Shown here piece by piece: positions 1 through 9,800 of a stretch of DNA of 64,000 nucleotides. How positions within the stretch are numbered: position 1 is the first letter of the stretch; each line of letters begins with the position of its first letter. Position numbers and translations under genes: made by a program. The DNA is taken from NCBI GenBank assembly GCA_036362985.1, contig JAYGXS010000004.1, positions 129,216 through 193,215 on the forward strand. Reading direction: 5' to 3'. The stretch is from Ligula intestinalis. Lineage: Eukaryota; Platyhelminthes; Cestoda; Diphyllobothriidea; Diphyllobothriidae. A model generated the notes under the pieces. It worked only from the letters and a program-made list of their open reading frames with translations, had not been told where the DNA came from and made no database searches.

Positions 1-1570
1 CATCCTCACGGCCCGCTTATGCTCCTGCATTCGCGTTTGAAGTTGTCGGCCGGTTACTCCAACATAATTGCACGTCCCACTGCTGCACTGAAGTCGGTAT
101 ACAAGGCCTGACTTCTCTTGTTTAGGTATAGGGTCTTTCGGCTGCATTATCTGTTGTCGGATGGTGCATGCAGGCTTGTGGGCAACCCCTATTCCAAGAG
201 GCGCGAGAGATCTAGCCACAACTTCGGAAACGCCTTTCATGTACGGGATCCTCCGCCACGACTTTGATAAGCAGGGTCCCTTGGTTCGCGGTTTGGGTGG
301 CATTCGAACCCGTTCAACAAAAGCCCGTGGATAGCCATTTGCTCTGAACAGTTCTCCGAGGAGCTTTGTCTCGTCACGTTTGGCAGCTGGCGTGCTGCAG
401 TGGGTTTCTACCCGTCGGTACAGCGTGCGTATACAACTGCGCTTGTGTTGTAGCGGTTGATTGCTATTGTAACTCAATATTTGTGACGTGTTTGTTGGTT
501 TACAATAAACAGACGTCGCTAGTTTGCCGTCCGCTTTGCGGCATACAAGAACGTCTAGGAACGGCAGTCGGCCCTCCATCTCTTCTTCCATCGTGAACTG
601 TAGGCCGGGAAAAATTGAGTTCAGTCGTTCCTTGCAGTGGTTGATTTGACTCTGGTTGATGACAACAAAAGTATCGTCAACGTAGCGTGCCCAAAACTCC
701 GGCTCGTACTCTTCAAACAACCGTCTCTCGAGTTTTTGTAGTACGATCTCAGCAATGAATCCGGAGATTGGGGACCTCATTGGAGTGCCCTTCATTTGTT
801 CGTACGTGGTCCCTTCGAAGGTAAAGAAGGTTCTGAGGCAATGCTCCACGAGTTCTATTATATCCTGAGCTGTGGGTTGACCATCTATCTTATCGTACTC
901 CTGACGTAGGAGGTCGCGGATGGTTTCAACAGCAAGTGCCTGTGGTATGGAGGTGAAGAGCGAGATGACATCGAAAGACACCATCCTTTCATCTAGCTTC
1001 ACTCTGACCGTCTTTATTTTGTCAAGGAACAGTACAGCCGAATGGACTGTCGTTCGTGAGCCCGCCGTGAGAAACTTGAGTCTGTGGAATAACCAGTTTG
1101 CCAGCCCGTATGTAGGCGTGCCTCGGAGGGAGACGATTGGCCGTAAGGGAACGCCTGGCTTGTGTACTTTTGGGAGACCGTAGAAGCGTGCCATAGCCGC
1201 TTCGGTAGGCTTCGCCATGTACCAGTCCTTGATGGTGATGATCTTTTCTTTCTTGAGTCGACCCAGGGTTCAACTCACCTTTGCCAGTAGTGGCTTCGGG
1301 CTGGCGGCGTTGCTGACTCTGTAAGACTCTTGATAACTGAGGAGCGTTCGGATTTTGTTCTGGTAGTCAGTTTTATCTAGCACCACCATTGATCGACCTT
1401 TGTCGACAGGTAGAATGACTATTTGCTCGTCTGCTTTTAACCCTCTTAGGGCCTTTTGTTCCCCTCCTAGAATTGAGTGAGTTTTTCGGTGCGACATGAC
1501 AAGGGAGGTGACCTGGTGTCGAAGTAGCTCCTTGGTTTCGTCCGCAGCGCTAGTCTGGCATAGCACTGAT
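1..1570 (-). mobile_element. Penelope-like element (PLE), 5'-truncated, RT plus start of GIY-YIG
   Basis: Read on the minus strand, this encodes a Penelope-type reverse transcriptase. Visible are the N-terminal block ILPVDKGRSMVVLD (about 1420-1370), YGLPKVHKPGVPLRPIVS (about 1180-1120), FTSIP, a SPISGFIAEI block, the catalytic YVDD in FWARYVDDTFVV (about 690-655), LPFLDVLV, and at the window edge a GIY-YIG nuclease start (GLVYRL, then YVGVTGRQLQTR, about 105-25). The frame is interrupted by one stop (TGA, 1267-1269); otherwise I read it open to base 1. The MGSP motif reads MRSP. The 5' end is lost near 1570, where sequence switches abruptly to a CR1-like element, so this is probably a 5'-truncated insertion into that element. 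The C-terminus lies beyond the left edge. Confidence 0.9.
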
Positions 1571-4440
1571 TCGTGTTGTAAAATACGCCTTTGTCAAATA
1601 AAATCACATCGAGTCTTCTTTGAAATTCCGCAATTGTGTCAGCGGAAACCGTCTCGCTTGGTAGCAAGCTCCAAGGCCGGACCACGCGTTGACTAAAGAA
1701 ATATTTTCGGAGGTCTAATCGGGTGCACTCGTTTAAGACCTTGTAAAGATGGCCACACAGGTGAGTACTGGTGGCTAGTTGGCAGAAATCCTCAAATTTT
1801 AGGAATGAAATGTGGCCCCTGACTATCTGGAATGTCCAGAGCAGGCTGCACTGAACGTTCCTGTAAAACAAAGGAAAAAGGTCAAGTTTGATCAATCTCT
1901 CCTGATATGGTAAGTCCCTGAGAACATCGACCATCTTTGTCGCCCTGCGTTGCACTTGTTCAAGAAGCTCCATATATTTCTCCAACCACGGTGACCAAAC
2001 TGGCATTCTGTATTCAAGATGTGGTCTCACAAAGGCGCCAAATATTTTTCCGAAGAGTTCAGGTGGAAAGATTTTGAACGCTCGTCTGATCCGGTGCAGG
2101 GTACTAGTTGCCTTCTGGACGGAATTTTTACAGTGCTCTGTTTGCATCAAGTTCGCGGTTGTCCATATACCCAGATCTTCGTGCATCTCAACCTGTTTTT
2201 GTGCGGTACCATTGATAAAAAAACTGAGTTTCGGCGGCAGTTGTTAGCGTAAATCAGGAATAGCAGCGGACCCAAAACTGAGCCTTGTGGTACACCATTC
2301 TCGACCTTTGTCCATTCTGAGGTTGAGTTTCCGACAACGACCCTCTGTTCTCTGAGGGACAAGAAACTACTGATCAATTTATACATTTTTCCTTGAATAC
2401 CCACGTCCCAAATCTTCTGCAGAAGAAGCCTGTGTGGAACACTATCGAAGGCCTTTTTGAAGTCGAAGCAAATGACATCAATTGTATAACTTTTATCTGC
2501 GGCCTTTGTCCACTTTTCCTGTGAGTAAAGAGCACTCGTGAGGGAAGAGCATCCTGGGCGAAAGCCATGCTGTCCATCACATAGTATTTTGTTGCTTTCG
2601 AGAAAATAAATTAAATGCTTCTTAATAATGCGCTCCATTACTTTGCACGCGATGCAAGTTAGACTGACAGGACGGTAATTTGTGCAATCAAGTCGTGAAC
2701 CTCCCTTATAGATCGGGGTGACGTTTGCCCACTTCCATTCTTCTGGGAGTTTGCCTTCGTCAAAAGATTTCTGGAAGATGGCAGCCAGGGATTTGTATAG
2801 TTCGTTAGCTAATTATCTTAGTGCTAGTGCAGGAATTTTGTCCAGCCCTGGTGATTTTGCAGGCTTAAGTTGGAGTAATTCGGCTCTGACATTGTTGTGT
2901 GAAAACTCTAGGTCCTCTATTTTGGGCAATGAGGAGGAGGGTAAGGGTCGATAAGCGGACGTACTGTCAGCAAAACTTGTAGGTGCTCGGGTGTAGACGG
3001 ATTCAAAGAAATCGGAGAGGAGGGAGGCTTTCATCTGGTCTTCGGTCACCAGTTGTCCATCGGCTGATCTTAGGGCAGGGATCAGTTCCTGAGATCTCTT
3101 CGTGCTTTGTGTGTAACCTTACAATATCTTGGGGTGTTCCAACGACTTGTGTAATATGTTCAACTCGTATTTCTTGCGCAGTTTAGTAGCTTCTCTTTTA
3201 CAAATGGTACGTTGTTGCTTATACTCCATTAAGTGTTCATCGGAGCCGGTTAATCTGTAGCACCTCCAGAAGCGGTTTCTTTTTTTGAAAGCGGCCTGCA
3301 AGTTTTAGTTCATCCCCTTCGGGTGATTCGTACTTGTCTTTCTTCTGAAGGGACAGTTGAGACAAACAGTCCTTTTCAACGCCGAGCTAAAGGTCATCTA
3401 CTGTTCATTTGCCCAACCTTGGAGATCTGTTTCCTATGATACCTCTGACATTTCTCTTCTCATAAGTGGGTAGTCGCCCTTCCAATTGTTATTTTCCCAT
3501 GTTTCGGAGGAGTAGGGTTTGGAGAACAGCGAATACTCAAAATACAGCATTATATGGTCGCTTGACCCTAATGGGGGTCGATCCTGCAGGTCAATCACAG
3601 TTTCCTCCTCTCGGTTAAAGATAAGGTCGAGACAGTTCGACTGTTGTCCTTCCCTAGCCCGCGTTCCAAACGCAACGGTTTGGCAGAGCAGTTTGTCTGT
3701 GGCCCATTGTAGCAATTTGTGATTGAAGTTGTCTTAAAGACCCTGTGCAGTCCATGTCTGCCAGTCAACACCAGGAGCGTTAAAGTCCCTAACGATGACG
3801 ATGTCTTTTTTCTCACTAACCCTATAAAATTCTGCTATGAGGATAGTGTCTTGGTCAGGAGTATGGTTTGGCGGGCGGTATGTCAACGAAAGCGCCAGTG
3901 GCCTGGCGTACTTAGCAGATATAGTCATATCAAGCATTTTCACATCTCGTGCTGGGACCGGTACTTCAGCCGTGGCTGTAAGCTTGCAAGTGAAATAGAC
4001 TTTAAACTCTCCTACCCTAGTTGTTCTGTCTTTCCTGAAAAGCTGATATCCTCTAAGCGATAATTCAGAATCAGCGATATCTTTTGAAAGCCAGGTTTCA
4101 GTTAAAGCCATGACGTCTGGTTTCACCTCATCGACCAAGTTCTTTAGTTCGTCCAGCTTGTTAAACAAGCTTTGTACATTTGCGGTTAGGATCTTTAGGG
4201 ATAGTTTACTCCGTGAGGCCCAAACCACATCGTGACAGGTTTTGACCAGAGGAAGGGCTCCTTGACATGTATTATTTGCCCATCTTTTATTTTCAGGCCC
4301 TTTGCCCCGCTTTCGGTCCTCTCTCTCAATTCTATCCTTAGTAACCTCATTTTCATCGGCTATCTTGGCTCGTACTCTGGCTGAAAAAACACTTGCTTTT
4401 GCGAATTTCATAAGGCCATTTTTCCTTTTAGCAGTTTTGA
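1571..4440 (-). mobile_element. CR1/Jockey-like non-LTR retrotransposon, decayed (endonuclease + RT)
   Basis: On the minus strand the 5' portion (4411-3734) encodes an apurinic-like endonuclease: LSLKILTANVQSLFNK, KPDVMALTETWL, and SLTYRPP followed by a DFN motif. Reverse-transcriptase blocks follow in several frames: VCFDFKKAFDSVPHRLLL-like (about 2490), NGVPQGSVLGPLLFLIY (about 2300-2240), and a C-terminal domain with RPHLEYRMPVWSPW and RVVRPWSLLPSETVSA (about 2010-1660). At least five frame breaks separate these blocks. The catalytic FADD box and its surroundings are missing: the sequence runs from LIYAN straight to a post-RT segment near 2190-2240. The copy is therefore dead. The 3' end is cut by the PLE at about 1570. 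Confidence 0.88.
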
Positions 4441-4887
4441 TGCCGAGCCTTCGTTATCGAATCTAACTTTGGGAGGCTTTGGGTTTCTTTGTAGGTCGCG
4501 GCCTAGGTCTACTTAACCCGGACGGAAGTCTTTATTTACGGTATAGGTTTCCCCATTCTTTAGGACAGCGATGACGTATTCGTGTATTCAATCAAAGTCA
4601 TGTGCAACTCGTTCCGTTGTAATGTCAAACGTGGACTCAGGAGCATCCTCTATGATAATGTTGTTTTTCCGATTTATGGACGACTTCTGTGATATCTCAC
4701 CTGTAGTTCCGTTTGACTTGTCTTGAACAACTATGCAGGCCAACGACCCAGATGTAGGCCTCATCCACGACAGATTCGCCCGAGGATCCATCAAACCCTC
4801 GAAAAACCAGATGTCCGTGAAAAACCGTGAAGCACACGCCCTGTGGGTCAGTTATCCCCAAAAATGTGCGGGAACTCTCCTGGACCG
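4441..4887. other. Probable upstream part of the CR1-like copy; no clear coding
   Basis: This stretch sits immediately 5' (in element orientation) of the endonuclease and may be its leader or the end of a first ORF. A short minus-strand frame (4794-4588) is open but I cannot match it to a known ORF1 domain. It is followed by the 3' end of another non-LTR copy at 4888. Confidence 0.3.
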
Positions 4888-5470
4888 TTAGATCCCTTTT
4901 GGTCCGAATCGGATGTCAAAGTGTCCTTTTTGGTTCAGAAATATATGCGTCATGTCATTTGAGAAGAACTGCTTGGTCTTTCTTCTAAATTCGGCTAAAC
5001 TGTGGCTTTTGCGAATATCGTTGGGTAGGGCATTCCATATGATCGCATATCTTATGGTGTAGAAATTTGATCGCTGGGCCGTCCTAGCTTTAGCGTTATG
5101 AATTGTATGCTGGTTGTTTCTAGTGGGACGGGAACCGTTTTGGTTGGTTAACATATTATTTCTAAAGATGTTATGATTATGTGTCACTTTAAATAGGAAA
5201 GTTAAACCATTTTGGAGTCGCCTTTGCCAGAGGGGTTTAAGACCATATCTATTGTACATTATTGTAAAGGAGTCTCGGGCGTCATCACGTTTACACAGAA
5301 ATCTGGTAAACCTTCTCTGGATTCTTTCTAGTTTCTGTCTGTCATCTGATGACATGGTACCGAAAAATACTTACAAAGCCACATAGTCGATTGGCTTTTG
5401 GTGCGATTTGTTTAACATGTATGTTAGCAATGTGATGTCTGTGCACGATGTAAACACACCACATATACTC
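4888..5470 (-). mobile_element. Truncated non-LTR retrotransposon, C-terminal RT domain
   Basis: The minus-strand frame 5355-4888 encodes the post-RT region typical of non-LTR elements: RIQRRFTRFLCKR, then YGLKPLWQRRL, and RYAIIWNALPNDIRKSHSLA near the end, closing with a NQKGHFDIRFGPKGI tail and a stop. The catalytic RT core is absent, so this is a 5'-truncated copy. It differs in sequence from the adjacent CR1-like element and is a separate insertion. Family assignment (Jockey/CR1 superfamily versus RTE) is uncertain. Confidence 0.8.
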
Positions 5471-5479
5471 AAAGGGCAC

Positions 5480-6362
5480 CCCTACCACCAATTACCACTG
5501 GGTATCCGAATTAACGCCTCGGAGTTGACATCTTTGGGCCCTTCCCAGAATCTCGGGAGTATAACCGATATCTCTTAGTGATGGCGGAGTATTTTACTAA
5601 ATAGGCAGAAGCGGCTCCCCTGAAGGATCAGACGGCCGCCACGGTTGCAGATGCTATCATGTGCACATGAGTGGCACGCTTTGGAATTCCCGATAGCCTC
5701 CACGCTGACCAGGGTTCTAACTTTGAAAGCCAATTAGTACAAGAACTCTGTGATAAACTCTGCATCCAGAAAACGAGGACCACCGCATACCACCCCCAAG
5801 GCAACGGGCAAACAGAAAGGACCAATAAATCTATTCTGTCCCTACTACGCACATTCATAACCTCGGTTAACAAAGACATCTGGGATACTCTTATTCCACA
5901 TTGCCTCCTCTCCTATCGCAGCACGGTACACAAATCCATGGGATTCATACCAGCTATGCTAACTGACGGACGAGAACTCCAATTGCCCTTGGACGCCTAC
6001 CTGCCTATCACTCGGCGTGAATTCCCCACCCCACCGACTTATGCCACGCAACTTATCGAACTCCATCAAGAGTTTCATTGGCTGGCCGTACGCATCTTCA
6101 ACAAGCCCAACAGTCACAAGCTCGCCAGCAACATGGGTCGCCGTTCCAACCGGATGATACTATGTGGCTACATAAAGCCAATCCCTCTCTAGGACAGTCA
6201 AGCAAGGTCCACAATCCTTGGTTGGGCCCGTTTTCCGTGATACAATGTTTACCCAACAATGTATATAGGATTCGCGGACTGGAGAGTCCAACTACACTAT
6301 TGGTCCACTTTAATAGGCTTAAGGCAGGCAACCCCCCGAACCCCCCGACCCACCACATGTAA
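5480..6362 (+). pseudogene. Ty3/gypsy integrase (3' end of pol), decayed
   Basis: The plus strand encodes the integrase core: GVDIFGPFPESREYNRYLLV carries the first Asp, LHADQGSNFES the second Asp, and YHPQGNGQTERTNKS the Glu of the D,D-35-E triad. Two in-frame stops (TAG in ..YFTK*AEAAP near 5608 and TGA at 5668-5670 just before VARFGIP) sit where gypsy integrases have Trp, so both look like Trp-to-stop mutations. A frameshift near 6080 moves the C-terminal part into another frame (6078-6362), which contains the GPY/F-like WLGPFSVIQ and a VYRI..LLVHFNRLK tail. Protease, RT and RNase H are not in the window. Confidence 0.88.
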
Positions 6363-6436
6363 TCCCCAGTGAGGACATTCCCGCTGACAATAGTGTCAAA
6401 ATTTTTCTCCCAACCACTGAGGACAGTGGCTTTTTC

Positions 6437-6447
6437 GGAAAGGGAGG
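6437..6447 (+). promoter_or_regulatory. Polypurine tract of the gypsy element
   Basis: A purine run (GGAAAGGGAGG) lies immediately upstream of the proposed 3' LTR start TGTTAC, the position expected for the plus-strand priming site of an LTR retrotransposon. Confidence 0.6.
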
Positions 6448-6450
6448 CTT

Positions 6451-6713
6451 TGTTACGGTCGCCATCTTGCTCGTGCATTTCTTAGGCACCTCCCTGGTCT
6501 GCCCCCTCGTCCGCTACAGCGTCGTTGATTCTCCCCTTCTACTCCGTTATTGGAACACATCAGTGTGTCGCCCCATCCAACCATTGTCCCAATAAAGTAT
6601 TTACTTCGTCTATCGTGTTCTGCTCCGTGGTGTGTTGCGAGCCTATTCCAGAGAAGCATACGTTCCAGGAATAATGAATCCCTACAGGTCGCGGACCCGA
6701 CAGGAGTATTACA
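6451..6713 (+). repeat. Probable 3' LTR of the gypsy element
   Basis: The segment begins TGTTAC right after the polypurine tract and ends ..GTATTACA, giving TGT...ACA termini. It contains an AATAAAG polyadenylation-like signal near 6591. The length (263 bp) is within the usual range for gypsy LTRs. No 5' LTR is present for comparison, so the right boundary is inferred from the terminal motif only. Confidence 0.5.
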
Positions 6714-6825
6714 ATACTGCAGAACATAAAATACCCAATAAACAAACGACCCCCCGAGTGTTATTTTTAAAACCGTTTATTTTCCAACCGTGTCTGTCAA
6801 ATAAACAGTCCGGATTCTCGTACAT
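6714..6825 (+). promoter_or_regulatory. 5' flank / 5' UTR of the CKAP5 gene
   Basis: Only 112 bases separate the end of the probable LTR from the CKAP5 start codon. The stretch is AT-rich with a pyrimidine-rich patch followed by ..ATAAACAG|TCC near 6808, which could act as a 3' splice acceptor; flatworm genes commonly receive a trans-spliced leader. No TATA box is evident. The role is inference. Confidence 0.3.
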
Positions 6826-6882
6826 ATGACAGAAGATAATGAGTGGCAGAAACTTCCTACAATTGAAAAAATCGAGCATAAG
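6826..6882 (+). CDS. CKAP5: CKAP5 exon 1 (residues 1-19)
   Basis: Encodes MTEDNEWQKLPTIEKIEHK, the conserved N-terminus entering the first TOG1 helix. The donor GTTTGT follows AAG in phase 0. Confidence 0.9.
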
Positions 6883-9800
6883 GTTTGTGTTTTTTTCACT
6901 TTTATTAACCTTTGTGATCAGCAATGGAAGGCTCGCGTTGAAGGGTATGAAGAGGCCGTCAAGTTATTTTCCGCCCAGTCATCCGATAAGAGTCCCGTAT
7001 TCAACGATTATGCGGGCCTTATGAAAAAAATGGTCGTCGACAGCAACGCGATAGCTCAGGAAAAGGCCATGTTAGCTGTTTTAGCTTTTGCAGAAAACGC
7101 AGCTATCGCAACCCGGTAAGTTAATTTTTGTCTTGTATTGTCTAGTGTTGCCTCCGACGTCTGTTCTGGGATTGTCAATAAATGTCTTAATTCAACGCGC
7201 GCGAAAACAAAAGAAAAAGGAATTGAAATTCTTCTCCTTTACATCGAACTAGAAAAGGGCGATGTAGTTGTGGAGGAATTGCTCAAGGGCTTATCAGCCA
7301 AGCAGCCGAAAATCGTAGTTGGATGCGTACAAGCTCTCAAAGAGGCTCTTTCGTAAGTTTATCTCAGGTTTTTTAAAACAAAATTAAGGCTCTTTGGCTC
7401 AAAAGTAGTCTCAATCAAGACTGTTCTAAAGGACACTCTTCGCCTTCTTGAAGATCGTGATGGAACTGTTCGAAATGAATCCAAAGAGCTTATAGTCGAA
7501 ATGTATAGGTGGGCAGGACCTGCCATAAAACCACAACTCTCCGGATTAAAACCTGTCCAGGTACTAAACAGTAATAAATGCATATTTTCAAGATAACTGA
7601 ACTTGAAGCGGAGTTCGCGAAGTTACCAGCCGCTAAACCTGTGCCTACTCGGTACCTTATCAGCCAAAAGCCCAAAGAAGATCCACATGCAGCAGAAATA
7701 ACGTCTGATAAAGGCCCTCAAGAACTCCAGGACACCGAACCACAACTTGACGCATATGCTCTTGCCGATCCAGTGAACATTTTATCTAAAATTCCAAACG
7801 ACTATTGGGAAAACATAGTAATGCATAGAAGAATAGTCTTAACGTAATTTTAGGAAGCCAAAAAGTGGCAGGAACGAAAGGAAGCCCTAACGCTTGTAGA
7901 GCAGTTGACAGATGTCATCAAACTCGATAATGGAGACTATTCGGCTCTTCTGAATTCATTAATTAAAGTGTGTCACACTTTTAACTTTACCGCTCTAGGT
8001 TATTTCCAAAGACACCAACATTCTTTTGGTTGGCCAAAGTGCCAAAATCGTCGCACAAATCGCAAATGCCCTACGGGACGGATTCAAACCGTATGCCATA
8101 TCCACTATAAAGGCCTGTTTCGAGAAATTCAAAGAAAAGAAACCGACTGTGCTTGTCGCCATTCGGTCAGCGGCAGATGCAGCCCAAAAATCGGTACTAT
8201 ATCATTTTTGTCTCCTTTATTTTAAATATGTTTAACTATCAACTTGTTACTTATTCTAAATGATAATGATAGCTGCAGTTATTTAACTGCAGTGGTGAGG
8301 CAGCTTTTCCGGCCTCAGTTTGGGTCGCGATGTGTCATAGGTACAGGAATTAGATCTTGCCTGGGTAGTCTTTTTATTGAAAATCTCAAACCGTACATTT
8401 TAGAACACAAAAGCCGGATTTGTATTTGGTTCCAGATGCTCGGTTTTACTAATGTAATGTGACTGCTGAAATTAAACGAGAATGTCTGGGTAGAAAGAAT
8501 ACGCACGTTTTCATTCGCACAGAAACTATATTCGAATTTCGTACCAAAATGATAACTGAGAGATACTCAAGTATTTTTTAAATGAAAAATGTGAATGCAA
8601 CTGCCAATGAGGTTTTGCGACAAATATCTGGCCGACTTGAGAAACATGGACTACGAAATTTAGCCTACCATAGTGTTTTGGCATCTATCTCAAGTTCATA
8701 ACATGTTTAAGTCCTTCAACTCCACAATTCAGGATCTTTCCTGGCATTTTTTCGATGCACTACTAAGCTAAAGTGGGAGATTTTGGAAAATGATGGCCAT
8801 CCATAACTACTTTGAGATTTTCTACGTCTTCCTGCACCTCGTCTTTTTCTATAGGTAACGTTGGACAGTCTGCAGGAAGACATCCTCGAAGCGTTAAATA
8901 ACAAAAATCCGGGCATTCGTGCCGAGACTGCCCTCTTTCTCAGTCGCATTTTCGCCAAAATGACCATTGTCACACTGAACAAGAAGATACTAAAGACTTT
9001 TGTAGTACCTCTTCTCAAGTGCTCCGCCGATATGGTGCTTGAGGTGCGAGAGGCGGCGTTTTGCGCTCTCGGTACTGCCATGTTCATTGTTACCGAGAAA
9101 AATATCTCGCCATTTCTTACGGATATCGACAACATCCGGCTTAATCGTATCAAGGAGTTCTACGAAAAAGCAGCCAATCAGAAAAAAGAAGGCAGCAGTG
9201 GTGATGCTGGTAAGTATCAAAAGTTAGCATTCCGTCTTCCATAACTTATTGTCTCGGGGTCGAGATGTACGCATGTAGTACCTTTAATGCATGTGCCCTG
9301 TAAAAGGCTTATTATTCTGTTCGGCATCTGCCTTAAGTTCACGTCACAACCATGTCAAGGGAGCGCTCGCTACGTCTGTTATATCTGTAAGCTTGCATTT
9401 GGAGGATTCGTAGATGTGCCACCTGCAATTAACCCTTTTTTATTTTCTTATTCGTTAAAAACTGATTATGAAAATCCCAGAATAGTCAGTTTATTTGTTG
9501 CAACATTTGATATCCGTACGTGCGGATTGTATAATATAGAGATCATAGGCAGGAAACAGAATGATTTTCAGAAACGAACCCTTAATAAACAAGACCGTGA
9601 CCATATTTCAGAAATAAATCGGATAATTCTTTTCAGATTTTACGTCCTGGTTCCTTTATTCAGTTGCCTCGTGTGCACGACTATACCTGCATAATCTTTC
9701 GATGCATTTATTGCTTGCTGCTTCCATTTCACCAATACACAGGTAACCTATATGTCTGTTGTTGTTGGCGTTACTTTACAGTGATTTTCATTAACAGCGC

